A DNA stretch of 64,000 bases from Candidatus Caldisaccharidevorator malaysiensis (GTDB lineage Bacteria > Armatimonadota > Fervidibacteria > Fervidibacterales > Fervidibacteraceae). Positions within the stretch are counted from its first letter, which is position 1; each line of letters starts with the position of its first letter. Where the stretch lies: positions 1 to 64,000 of the forward strand of contig JANXBO010000004.1 in assembly GCA_025057575.1 (NCBI GenBank), written 5' to 3'. Positions 18,511-27,329 of this stretch are shown one piece after another. The notes under the pieces were generated by a model. The model was not told the DNA's origin. It saw only the letters and a program-made list of their open reading frames with translations, and searched no databases. Both the position numbers and the translations under genes were made by a program.

Positions 18511-19512
18511 GTGAAGGAGATGACGGAGTCCTTTTCCCTTGCTTATCCATATATAGCCATCGGTGCCGCTGCCCTTTATGGACTGATCAGTTGGGGCGCT
18601 CGGGGCAAAGACACTTTTCCGTATCCGTCCCTCAGTCTTTTTTTGCAAATTGGTTCCGATTGGCGCCAAACAATCTCTCGGATTCTGAGAGCCGTTGCCG
18701 TCATTGCCCTCATTGGCGCATTGGGGCGCCCTCAGTGGGCGACCACTTCTGTCAGAAGGATTGAAGGCGTGGACATCGTCATTGCCCTGGATGTTTCCAG
18801 CAGTATGAGCGCCACCGATTTTCGTCCCAACCGACTGGAAGCGGCGAAGGAAGTCATCACCCGTTTTTTGGATTTGTTAGCCAGTTATCGGTCGGGGGAC
18901 CGGGTCGGTCTGGTGGCTTTTTCGGGAGAAGCCTTCACCGCTTGCCCGCTCACTAATGACTTGGAGTTTGTGAAAGATGCGGTTCTCACCGTGCCGACGG
19001 CTCAGTCGGGTGCCGTCCGAGACGGCACCGCCATCGGGGACGGTCTGACGGTGGCGATTGCCCGGTTATCCTCGTCCCCTGCGAAAAGTCGCATCATCAT
19101 CCTTGCTTCTGATGGGGAAAACAATACCGGTCGGGTGGAGCCACCGACAGGGGCTCAATATGCGAAAGAGAGGGGGATTCGGATCTATACCATTGGGATC
19201 GGCTCTGAGAGAGGCACTTCTTTTTTCATTGACCCTGCTACGGGAAGGACGAGCATCACCCGCCACTATGGCTTTAACCCCGATCTTCTACGACGGTTAG
19301 CCGCAACGACAGGTGGCACCTATTTCTTTGCTGGTGATGAGGGAACTCTGGAGGCAATCTTACGGGTGATCCTTCAGTTGGAGACGACCCCTTTGGTCGT
19401 TAAGAAAGAAAAAACCGTTCAAGAGTTGTCCGTCTGGCTGATCGGTCTGTCGCTAATGGCTTTTCTTCTGGACGGTTTTTTGAGCCACTTTGTGTGGAGG
19501 CGGGTGCCGTGA
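18511..19512 (+). CDS. batA: BatA-like VWA membrane protein
   Basis: N- and C-terminal TM, 'VIALDVSSSMSATDFRPNRLEAAKEV' MIDAS. Confidence 0.85.
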   Translation: MKEMTESFSLAYPYIAIGAAALYGLISWGARGKDTFPYPSLSLFLQIGSDWRQTISRILRAVAVIALIGALGRPQWATTSVRRIEGVDIVIALDVSSSMSATDFRPNRLEAAKEVITRFLDLLASYRSGDRVGLVAFSGEAFTACPLTNDLEFVKDAVLTVPTAQSGAVRDGTAIGDGLTVAIARLSSSPAKSRIIILASDGENNTGRVEPPTGAQYAKERGIRIYTIGIGSERGTSFFIDPATGRTSITRHYGFNPDLLRRLAATTGGTYFFAGDEGTLEAILRVILQLETTPLVVKKEKTVQELSVWLIGLSLMAFLLDGFLSHFVWRRVP

Positions 19513-20519
19513 AGGGGGCTTTCTGGGACATTGCAGCCCCTCAGTTTTTCTGGGCTTTAGTCCCTTGGGCAGTCGTCGTTGCGGGCATCCTATGGGGATT
19601 GAAAATCAAGAGGCGATCGTTACACTTTTGGCTGGGTCCCGAATCGCTGGAACGATGGTGGCAGCGGGCGAAAACTCAGGCTTTCCTCCTTGCCCTCTCT
19701 ACCCTTTTTTTGGTGGTGGCGATGGTGCGCCCCCGCATTGCCTTAGGAACCCAACAAGTGGTCGCCCAAGGGGCTGATATCGTCATCTGCCTGGACATCT
19801 CTCACAGTATGCTCTGTGAGGACTTGCGTCCTTCCCGTTTGGAGATGGCTCAAGCCATTATTTTCAACCTTATACAGAGGTGTGAGCCGGACGATAGAGT
19901 TGCCTTGGTCCTCTTTGGCGGGACCGCCTTTCCCCTGACACCCCTAACTTCTGATTTTTCCTTGATTGATCTTTACCTTCGTCTTTTAGAGCCGTCCATA
20001 CTGGCTCTGAACCCGACGACTTTTATTGAAGAAGGCTTGAAGGTGTCGGTGCGCCTTTTAAAGAAAAGGGCGGAGGAAGGGACCAGGGGGCGTCTGATTG
20101 TCCTCCTCAGTGATGGGGAGGATCAGGGCAGCAACTGGAAGGCAGCGGCGACTTCCTGCCGCAAAGAGGGCGTTCCGGTCATTGCCGTTGTCGTCGGCAC
20201 CCGCATCGGTTCGGCGGTGCCCCAACTGGATTCGTCAGGGCGAATGAGAGGATATAAAAGGGACAGAGACGGCAGAATTGTCATCTCCCGGGCGAACGAG
20301 GACATCCTTCGGCAAATCGCTCAAATGACCGGTGGGCAATTCCTTCGGGTTGTAGACGGGAAGAGAGAGGTCGGTCAGATTCGTGATGAAATCCAGCGGC
20401 ACCGTCGTCAAGTATCCGCCCGCGCCCAAGCCAACTGGACGGAGATCTTTCCCCTCTTTTTGCTTCTATCCTTTTTGTTGATCGTTGGAGAGATAAAATT
20501 GCGTCGTCCTGTGGAATGA
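19494..20519 (+). CDS. batB: BatB-like VWA membrane protein
   Basis: 'VICLDISHSMLCEDLRPSRLEMAQ' MIDAS; C-terminal TM; overlaps batA end. Confidence 0.83.
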   Translation: MEAGAVKGAFWDIAAPQFFWALVPWAVVVAGILWGLKIKRRSLHFWLGPESLERWWQRAKTQAFLLALSTLFLVVAMVRPRIALGTQQVVAQGADIVICLDISHSMLCEDLRPSRLEMAQAIIFNLIQRCEPDDRVALVLFGGTAFPLTPLTSDFSLIDLYLRLLEPSILALNPTTFIEEGLKVSVRLLKKRAEEGTRGRLIVLLSDGEDQGSNWKAAATSCRKEGVPVIAVVVGTRIGSAVPQLDSSGRMRGYKRDRDGRIVISRANEDILRQIAQMTGGQFLRVVDGKREVGQIRDEIQRHRRQVSARAQANWTEIFPLFLLLSFLLIVGEIKLRRPVE

Positions 20520-20532
20520 GGGCGTTGCGAAG

Positions 20533-21114
20533 ATGATGGGGGTAATGCTTCGGCTGACCATCGGCTTGGTCCTTTTGGGGTTCGGGGGGCTTTTGACCGA
20601 TTCGGTGCGTGAAATTCGCGCCTGGTGGATCAACCAAAGTGGAACGAGGGCTTATAAAGCCGGTCAGTTTCGCGATGCCTTGCAGGCTTTTGAGAGAGCG
20701 ACGGAATTAATGCCTCAAAGTCCGACCCTGCAGTTCAATAGAGGAACGGCTCTGTTCGCCCTGAAAAAGATTCCCGAGGCAAGGAGATTTTGGCAGTCAG
20801 CAGCAAGGTCCTTTGATCAGCGGAACGGGGCGCAACGAGCGGCGGCCCACTACAACATCGGTAACACTTACTTTGCGGAAAAAAACTGGAGGGAAGCCGC
20901 CGAGGCTTACAAAAGGGCTCTAAAATTGACACCCTCGGACCAAGACGCCAAATACAACCTGGAACTGGTTCTCCGACAGCAAAAGCAACAGCCCCAGACC
21001 CGCCAGCAGACGAGACCGCCCTTGCCGCCCCCGCCCCCTATAGAAAGAGAGAGCCAGCAAAAGCGCCTGCGGCGCCTTCTCATCTCACCCTGGCACGGAG
21101 ACAAGGACTGGTGA
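20533..21114 (+). CDS. batC: TPR protein, BatC-like
   Basis: TPR units 'GTRAYKAGQFRDALQAFERATELMP', 'AAHYNIGNTYFAEKNWREAAEAYKRALKLTP'; between batB and batD. Confidence 0.8.
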   Translation: MMGVMLRLTIGLVLLGFGGLLTDSVREIRAWWINQSGTRAYKAGQFRDALQAFERATELMPQSPTLQFNRGTALFALKKIPEARRFWQSAARSFDQRNGAQRAAAHYNIGNTYFAEKNWREAAEAYKRALKLTPSDQDAKYNLELVLRQQKQQPQTRQQTRPPLPPPPPIERESQQKRLRRLLISPWHGDKDW

Positions 21115-22760
21115 TGAAAAACATTTTATTGTTGCTGATGGTTTGTCGGAATGGTATTTGGAGCGCTCTCTTCTTTTTACTTTGGTGCGCCTCTGTTGCG
21201 GGGAGTCAGGGACGCTCTTCTGTCACCCTGACGAAAGAGGGCGTCACCCTGAAGGTCTACCTCAAGGAACCCAAGATTACGATGGGAGGGGTCTTTCTCC
21301 TAACAATGGAGACCACCCTTCCCGGCGACATAACCGTTCCCGTTATCCAGGCGGAACTCCCTGAAAAATGGTCAAAAGATTTGATCTTCCTTACGGACAT
21401 TTCCGATGCGGAAACCCTTTGGATCGGCAATCAGCAGTTCACGAAAGTGACGAGAATCTATCGTCTGGCGCCCCTTCGGTCGGGGACCATTCGGTTTGAT
21501 GGCTTGAAAGTAAGCGTGCCGCCAGCCTATTTTACCGTCCCAACCCTGATCGGATATGTGGTGAGTGGCAGCGGGATCGGACGAGCGGAGCCGGTCCCTC
21601 AAGAGCCGTTAAAAGTTTCGGCTGTCGCTAACCCCTTGACACCCTATATGGGTCAGCAGGTTGTTTATACTCTCCGACTGTTGGTCTCGCCGTTCGTTGA
21701 CCTGGAACCGTCCCCTAATTACGAACCCCCTCAGGCGGAGGGATTTTTCTCTGAGGACTACCCTCGCGTCGTTCGCGTTTTTTCCGGTGGTTATGATATT
21801 CAGTCCGTGCGCATTGCCTTCTTTCCTTTGAAAACGGGTCCGCTGTCCATCGGTTCGTCACGAGTGCTGGCAAGGGTCGTGGGCGAACCCGAGACAAGAG
21901 AACTGAGAACCAATCCCCTTCGTCTCCAGGTCCGCCCGTTGCCCCAGCCCGTGCCGGCTGACTTTTCTAACTTGGTGGGCAAGGTGCAGGCATCCCTGAG
22001 GATCTTTCCCGATCGCCTGCCTGCGGGAGAGACTCTGACCATTCAGTTGACCTTGAGAGGAACCGCTTACCTTCCCGGTTTGCCAACCCCCACCCTCACC
22101 ATTGCCGATGTCCTCTCACCACCACCAAGAGAAGAAATGAGAAAGGAAGTCGGACCAACCGGTCTTCTTTGGTTCCAGAGGTCCTTCACTTGGCGGGTCG
22201 TTCCCAGGCGCGAAGGAAAACTGGTGGTCCCTTCGTTTCGTTTTTCCTATCTGGATCCTGATGGGGGCATATATCGGGTCGCCCAGACGAAGCCGGTAAC
22301 GGTGACGGTTCTGAAAGGGACAGGGCTGGCTCCTTTGGCTGTTGAGGGAGAGGCACAGCGACCGACGGGGCTGATTTGGGGACTTGGTGCCGTGATTCTG
22401 GTTGGGGTGGGAGCGGTCCTTGGGTTCCAATATTACCGAAGAGGCAAGTGGCTGGCGGAACTGGCGGTGGACGATCCGGTGCTTAAGCAGACAGCCCTTC
22501 TTTTGAAAAAGGAAGGTCCTGGGGCGGTGGGAGAAGCCATTCGTCAGTGGATTCGAGAACAGATTTATCAGCGGACCGGCGTTCTCGTTTCCCCATCAGA
22601 GAAACCAGAGCGGCTTCAGGAAATGCTGACGAAGAGAGGGGTCAGCGAAGCGGCGGCGCGGTTTGCAAGGGAGATCTGGGAGACGGCTCTTTCGGCATTG
22701 ACAGACGAAGAAGCCTTGCTTCTTTTGAAGAGAGCCCAGGAGGTTCCCCGGAGGCTGTGA
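21111..22760 (+). CDS. batD: BatD family protein
   Basis: Signal peptide, 'VTLKVYLKEPKITMGGVFLLTME', 'SLRIFPDRLPAGETLTIQLTLRGTAYLPGLPTP', C-terminal TM. Confidence 0.8.
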   Translation: MMKNILLLLMVCRNGIWSALFFLLWCASVAGSQGRSSVTLTKEGVTLKVYLKEPKITMGGVFLLTMETTLPGDITVPVIQAELPEKWSKDLIFLTDISDAETLWIGNQQFTKVTRIYRLAPLRSGTIRFDGLKVSVPPAYFTVPTLIGYVVSGSGIGRAEPVPQEPLKVSAVANPLTPYMGQQVVYTLRLLVSPFVDLEPSPNYEPPQAEGFFSEDYPRVVRVFSGGYDIQSVRIAFFPLKTGPLSIGSSRVLARVVGEPETRELRTNPLRLQVRPLPQPVPADFSNLVGKVQASLRIFPDRLPAGETLTIQLTLRGTAYLPGLPTPTLTIADVLSPPPREEMRKEVGPTGLLWFQRSFTWRVVPRREGKLVVPSFRFSYLDPDGGIYRVAQTKPVTVTVLKGTGLAPLAVEGEAQRPTGLIWGLGAVILVGVGAVLGFQYYRRGKWLAELAVDDPVLKQTALLLKKEGPGAVGEAIRQWIREQIYQRTGVLVSPSEKPERLQEMLTKRGVSEAAARFAREIWETALSALTDEEALLLLKRAQEVPRRL

Positions 22761-23398
22761 AGGAGGGAACGTCCGGTCAACTGCAGGCAATCCTAAACGC
22801 CATCCATCGGAACCTGGACGAGAAAGAACAGATTCGGGAAAAAGCCCTGGTCCTTGCTCGGGACTTGATCCGAAGCAGTTCCCTTCTGATCAAGCATCTT
22901 CACCGCAACGAAGGGGGGCAGGCGGAACGGGTCAGGGACGAGATAAAAGAGAAAGTTAAGGAACTGCGGCAACGGCTCCTGGGTCAGCAAGAATTGTGGC
23001 TGAGTGGGTTCGTTCAAGATGCCCTCAAAGAAGTCGCCGAAGCCTTGATTCTGTTTGCGTTGATGAGAGGAGAGAAGGTTCCGGCTCCCGACGAAATTGG
23101 CTGCGACGACGTGCCTTACTTGAACGGTTTGGCAGAGGCAATGAGTGAGTTGAGGCGAGCCGTGCTTGACTCGTTGCGCCAAGACCAGTTACAACGGGCG
23201 GAGCAGTATCTTAACTTGATGGACGATGTTTTCTTTATGCTGGTTCGCTTTGACCACGCCAACGCCCTTACTCAAGGACTTCGGCATCGGGTGGATAGCC
23301 TCCGGGCGGTCCTGGAAAGGACCCGAAGCGACGTAACCATTGCCTTTCAATACAGCAAGATGACCGCCCACACGGGCGAGCCCAAACCTAACCCTTAG
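22757..23398 (+). CDS. Translin family protein
   Basis: From GTG at 22757: 'REKALVLARDLIRSSSLLIKHLHR' and 'YLNGLAEAMSELRRAVLDSLRQDQLQRAEQYLNLMDDVFFMLVRFDHANALTQGLRHRVDSLRAVLERTRSDVTIAF' fit the translin C-terminal signature. Confidence 0.72.
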   Translation: MKEGTSGQLQAILNAIHRNLDEKEQIREKALVLARDLIRSSSLLIKHLHRNEGGQAERVRDEIKEKVKELRQRLLGQQELWLSGFVQDALKEVAEALILFALMRGEKVPAPDEIGCDDVPYLNGLAEAMSELRRAVLDSLRQDQLQRAEQYLNLMDDVFFMLVRFDHANALTQGLRHRVDSLRAVLERTRSDVTIAFQYSKMTAHTGEPKPNP

Positions 23399-24683
23399 TC
23401 CCGTTGGACAAGGTCGGCATCACATAGGGTCCTTCGGGAACCACCACTACTTTGGCTTTGGCACCGTGTTTTTTCAGGGCTTGATCTAAGCCTTCCTGAA
23501 GGCTGGTCAGGGGCTTAACTTTTACCAGGACCAAATCGTCGGGGCTCACACCTTCGCTGTAAACCCAGATGTCCGCCTTCTCGGCGACCTTCATCTGCTC
23601 CTGAACCATCCATTGATCGTATCGGAAATAATCAGGCGACCAGAGAAGTTTCCTCAATTCTTCCCAATTGGTAAAGTCTTGGTAGACCGATCGGAAGTGA
23701 TCGGATCCCAGTCCTTCCGCCAGCGATGCCGCCAAAAGGATCGTGGTGCCGGGTTTGACGATTGGCAAGACGCCGACCAACCCTTTGATCGCTTGATAGA
23801 AAGTCAAATCCAAAGGGTAGCCGGCGCTGGAGGTAATGATGATGTCGGCAGGCTCGGCAACTGGCGCTCGGGCGACCTGATCCACTAAGCGAACGGCTTG
23901 GTAAAAGGTCTGATGAAGGGGACCAGCGAAAAGCCCCGTGATGCGCCGATGCTCATCCAAAGCAACGTGGACGGCAAAGTCGCAGCCGACTCGGTCCGCC
24001 ACCTCCATTGCCGTCAAATGGCACGGGTTGCCTTCCAGAACACCTGTCACCGAATTGGGATGGTCCATAAAATCGGGTCCGTGAAACACTCGCATACAGG
24101 GCATTGCGATCAACCCAGGGCACAAGACCTTGCGCCCGCCCGAGTATCCCGCCATCAGATGGGGTTCTACCAGACCCAAAACGATTTTAAGTTCCGCCAT
24201 TAAATAGCGCTGGTCCAGGAGGACGGGCATTCCGGTGCCCGTGGTGCCTAAGTCTTGGTGGCTGTCCAGGTCGGTTGCCTGATGATTGACCACAGGATAG
24301 GTCGCTGCCACTTCCTTCCCAAGGAGTTCGTCCAGTTCGTCACCCCAATTGGGACGGTGGGTGCCTGTTGCGATGAGGATTGTGGTCTTATCCTTGGGAA
24401 TGCCTGCCTCTTCCAGTCGTCTTAGGATGGGGGGAAGAAGTAGGGGATTGGGGACGGGTCTGGTCTTATCGCAAACGACAAGACAAGCCGATGATTTGCC
24501 TTCTGCTAATTGGCGAAGGCTGGGTCCACTGAGGGGGCGCTCCAACGCTTCTTCCAGTCGGCTCACCGGATCGTCCAAAGGCGGCACAGGTTTCAGACGG
24601 CAGACGGCCAGCAGATTCTCGTCCGGCACCTCCACCGAAACATTGCTTTTCCCGTAGCGGACCTCTATTTTCATAACCGTCAC
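23388..24683 (-). CDS. larA: Lactate racemase domain protein (LarA family)
   Basis: 'CDKTRPVPN', 'IATGTHRPNW', 'HLMAGYSGGRKVLCPGL', 'MDHPNSVTGVLEGNPCH'. Confidence 0.85.
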   Translation of the reverse strand: MTVMKIEVRYGKSNVSVEVPDENLLAVCRLKPVPPLDDPVSRLEEALERPLSGPSLRQLAEGKSSACLVVCDKTRPVPNPLLLPPILRRLEEAGIPKDKTTILIATGTHRPNWGDELDELLGKEVAATYPVVNHQATDLDSHQDLGTTGTGMPVLLDQRYLMAELKIVLGLVEPHLMAGYSGGRKVLCPGLIAMPCMRVFHGPDFMDHPNSVTGVLEGNPCHLTAMEVADRVGCDFAVHVALDEHRRITGLFAGPLHQTFYQAVRLVDQVARAPVAEPADIIITSSAGYPLDLTFYQAIKGLVGVLPIVKPGTTILLAASLAEGLGSDHFRSVYQDFTNWEELRKLLWSPDYFRYDQWMVQEQMKVAEKADIWVYSEGVSPDDLVLVKVKPLTSLQEGLDQALKKHGAKAKVVVVPEGPYVMPTLSNGTKG

Positions 24684-24740
24684 CTTCCCAGTCAGACTAA
24701 TTGTGGCGACAAAAACAAAATAAAAAGCCAGGTGGTTCTG

Positions 24741-26270
24741 ATGAGCCTGATGGGTGTGGATTTGGGCACGACGGGAGTGAAGGCGGTGATCTTCAATGAA
24801 GAGGGGCGGATTCTCGGATCCGGATACCGAGAATATCGGCTCATCTACCCTGGTCCGTCAGGATGGGTGGAGTTAGATCCCGAAGAGATGTGGGCAGCGA
24901 CCGTCCTGGCGATTCGCCAGGCGTCCCTTCAGGCAGGTTCTTCGGATCCGGTGCAAGCCCTTGCTGTTTCCAGTATGGGCGAGACCTTTGTTCCCATCGG
25001 AAAGGACGGTCAAGCCTTACGAAATGCCATTGCGAACTTGGATACCCGTGCCAGTTTGCAGGCACGCTTCATTGAGGATCGTTTTGGAGGCTTGACCGTT
25101 TTTCAAAAAACGGGTCATCCCATCCATCCGATGTATACCCTCCCGAAAATCCTGTGGCTCAAGGAGAACCAGCCGCAGATAGTTGCCAGGACCTGGAAAT
25201 TCTTGTGTGGGGAAGATTTTCTCCTGTATCGGCTGGGTGCCTCTGAAGCGGTAACCGATTGGACCCTGGCATCTCGGACGATGGGCTTTGATGTCGTGGG
25301 CAAGAATTGGTGGAGCGAATTAAGGGGGGCTTTGGGAATTGACGAGGCGCTGTTGCCTCAGCCGCTTCCTTCGGGCCGACCCGTTGGGACCCTCACCGAT
25401 GATTTGGCAGAAGAACTGGATTTGCCAAAAGGAGTCCTTTTGGCAACGGGAGGGCACGATCAGCCGTGTGGCTGTTTGGGATCGGGCGTCGTCAAGGGTG
25501 GCGTCGCTATGGACGCCATCGGCACCGTTGACTGCATCACGGTCGCCCTCTCTCAACCCGTCCTCTCGGAGACGATGTGGAACAACAACTTCTGCTGTTA
25601 TCCCCACACGGTAGAGGACCTTTATGTGACGGTTACCTGGAGTTGGACAGGGGGGATACTCCTTCGCTGGTATCGGGATACCTTTGCGACAGAGGAAAAA
25701 AGTGTCGCCATTCGGACCGGGACTGATGTCTACGACTTGATTCTGGCTCAGGTTAGTCAGGAGCCAACCAACATCTTTGTTTTGCCCCATTTCACTCCGA
25801 CGACGGGAACACCCTATATGGACACTCGTTCGTCGGGCGTCATAGCCGGTCTGAATTTGAATACGGACAGAGGTCAAATCATCCGGGCGTTGCTGGAAGG
25901 CATCAATTACGAAATGAGACTCAATTTGGAGCGGCTGCGGGAGGCAGGCATTGTCGTCAGCGAGATTCGGGCAATTGGTGGCGGTGCCCGAAGCCCTTTC
26001 TGGCTGCAACTGAAAGCCGATATGTTTTCGCTACCGGTGGTGCGCCTTTCGGTAACAGAGGCAGCAGCTTTTGGCGCTGCCCTTTTAGCCGGACAGGCAG
26101 CGGGCAAATGGTCTTCAGCCGGTCAACGAGCCCTTGAGACCGTCGTCAGAGAACGAGTTTTTGAACCCCGAGCCGATGTAGCGCGGCTGTATGACGAGCG
26201 CTTTGCCCTCTATGCCGATTTGTATCCAACCCTAAGAGACTGGCTTCACCGCCGGAGCGCTCTATCCTGA
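24741..26270 (+). CDS. FGGY-family carbohydrate kinase
   Basis: 'MGVDLGTTGVKAVIFNEEG', 'GGGARSPFWLQLKADMFSLPV', 'EAAAFGAALLAG'; start placed at ATG 24741. Confidence 0.92.
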   Translation: MSLMGVDLGTTGVKAVIFNEEGRILGSGYREYRLIYPGPSGWVELDPEEMWAATVLAIRQASLQAGSSDPVQALAVSSMGETFVPIGKDGQALRNAIANLDTRASLQARFIEDRFGGLTVFQKTGHPIHPMYTLPKILWLKENQPQIVARTWKFLCGEDFLLYRLGASEAVTDWTLASRTMGFDVVGKNWWSELRGALGIDEALLPQPLPSGRPVGTLTDDLAEELDLPKGVLLATGGHDQPCGCLGSGVVKGGVAMDAIGTVDCITVALSQPVLSETMWNNNFCCYPHTVEDLYVTVTWSWTGGILLRWYRDTFATEEKSVAIRTGTDVYDLILAQVSQEPTNIFVLPHFTPTTGTPYMDTRSSGVIAGLNLNTDRGQIIRALLEGINYEMRLNLERLREAGIVVSEIRAIGGGARSPFWLQLKADMFSLPVVRLSVTEAAAFGAALLAGQAAGKWSSAGQRALETVVRERVFEPRADVARLYDERFALYADLYPTLRDWLHRRSALS

Positions 26271-26821
26271 GCAGAGACAGGTTGGCGGCGCCGCTCTCTC
26301 CATCGCTGGAGTTTTCTTTTAAAATGCCGCCGCAGGCGACTAATTGTGATCTGCTGGGCCTTACTCACATAGTAGCCGGCAGCCACCAGTCCGACAAGCC
26401 CCCCTATCAGGAGAGGAGGATCCTCGCGCACGGAGGTAAGGACAAAGTTATAGGCATCGGAAACGAGCAGAACCAATCCCAAAAGAAGGCGGGACGGACC
26501 GAAACTGGACCAACCCCCTGGCGAGGCAGCGGGTGTTTCCAAGACTTCAATCAGGGTCACCGTCAGAATCCAGGCGGCAAGGAAGCCACCGATAGAATAC
26601 AGGACCAACTGGCGGAGCCGGATCCGAGGGCGGCGGCTTCTCCGGCGTGCTCGCCAATCAAGTCCGCAGTGGGGACAGGATGGCTCGGACCTCGGAATAA
26701 TTTCGCCGCACGTGCACTCTCGGAACAGCCGGTGCCCGCAATGGGGGCATCGGGCGTCAGGGGACGGTTCTGTCTGCGTGGGATGACCACACCGGCAGAC
26801 AACTATGTTCGGTTCCTTCAA
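26246..26821 (-). CDS. Zinc-ribbon membrane protein, hypothetical
   Basis: Several CxxC pairs ('CRCGHP','CPHCGHRLF','CTCG','CPHCGLDW') followed by TM segments. Confidence 0.65.
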   Translation of the reverse strand: MKEPNIVVCRCGHPTQTEPSPDARCPHCGHRLFRECTCGEIIPRSEPSCPHCGLDWRARRRSRRPRIRLRQLVLYSIGGFLAAWILTVTLIEVLETPAASPGGWSSFGPSRLLLGLVLLVSDAYNFVLTSVREDPPLLIGGLVGLVAAGYYVSKAQQITISRLRRHFKRKLQRWRERRRQPVSAQDRALRR

Positions 26822-26827
26822 TTTTCG

Positions 26828-27214
26828 TCACACACCTACCTTCTTTCCTTCCGAACCCTGCAAACGAACTTCCACGACACGATTTTCTGAATCCACCAGA
26901 ACGATCCGACTGTCTGGCACCTTTTCTCCTTCGCTGACCAGACCGTAAGCCATTACGATCACCCGGTCGCCTACCTGAACGAGCCGAGCAGCAGGACCGT
27001 TGACACACACTTCCCCCGAACCAAGATCCCCTTCTATCACATAGGTCTCAAAACGGTGACCCGTCTCCAGGCACAGCACCTGGACCTGTTCTCCCATCAT
27101 TAAGTCAGCAGCCTTCATTAACAAAGGGTCCAAGGTGAGAGACCCTTCGTAGTTCAGTTCGGTCCTCGTCACCGTTGCCCGGTGAATCTTGCTTCTTAGA
27201 ATCGTCCTTAACAG
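26828..27214 (-). CDS. panD: Aspartate 1-decarboxylase, proposed CTG start
   Basis: LLRTILRSKIHRATVTRTELNYEGSLTLDP...; Gly-Ser processing site YEGS, 'VNGPAARLVQVGDRVIVMAYG'. The ORF-track version starts at GTG 27172 and lacks the first 17 residues. Confidence 0.85.
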   Translation of the reverse strand: MLRTILRSKIHRATVTRTELNYEGSLTLDPLLMKAADLMMGEQVQVLCLETGHRFETYVIEGDLGSGEVCVNGPAARLVQVGDRVIVMAYGLVSEGEKVPDSRIVLVDSENRVVEVRLQGSEGKKVGV

Positions 27215-27329
27215 ATCCCCATCGCCGTCCTTCTCTTTTTCTCAATAGCGATATAACGATTTCACAAAGTTTTTCGTCCGTCAATGATGACGGACCTCAA
27301 CGGACGATGGCATACTTAATCTAGGTCTT

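Noticed and set aside
20919-21060. Proline/glutamine-rich stretch in the BatC-like protein as a repeat element
   Set aside because: A low-complexity coding tail (QQPQTRQQTRPPLPPPPP), not a DNA repeat of wider significance.
25320-26009. 229-aa minus-strand ORF opposite the FGGY kinase
   Set aside because: Antisense to a clear kinase; shadow ORF.
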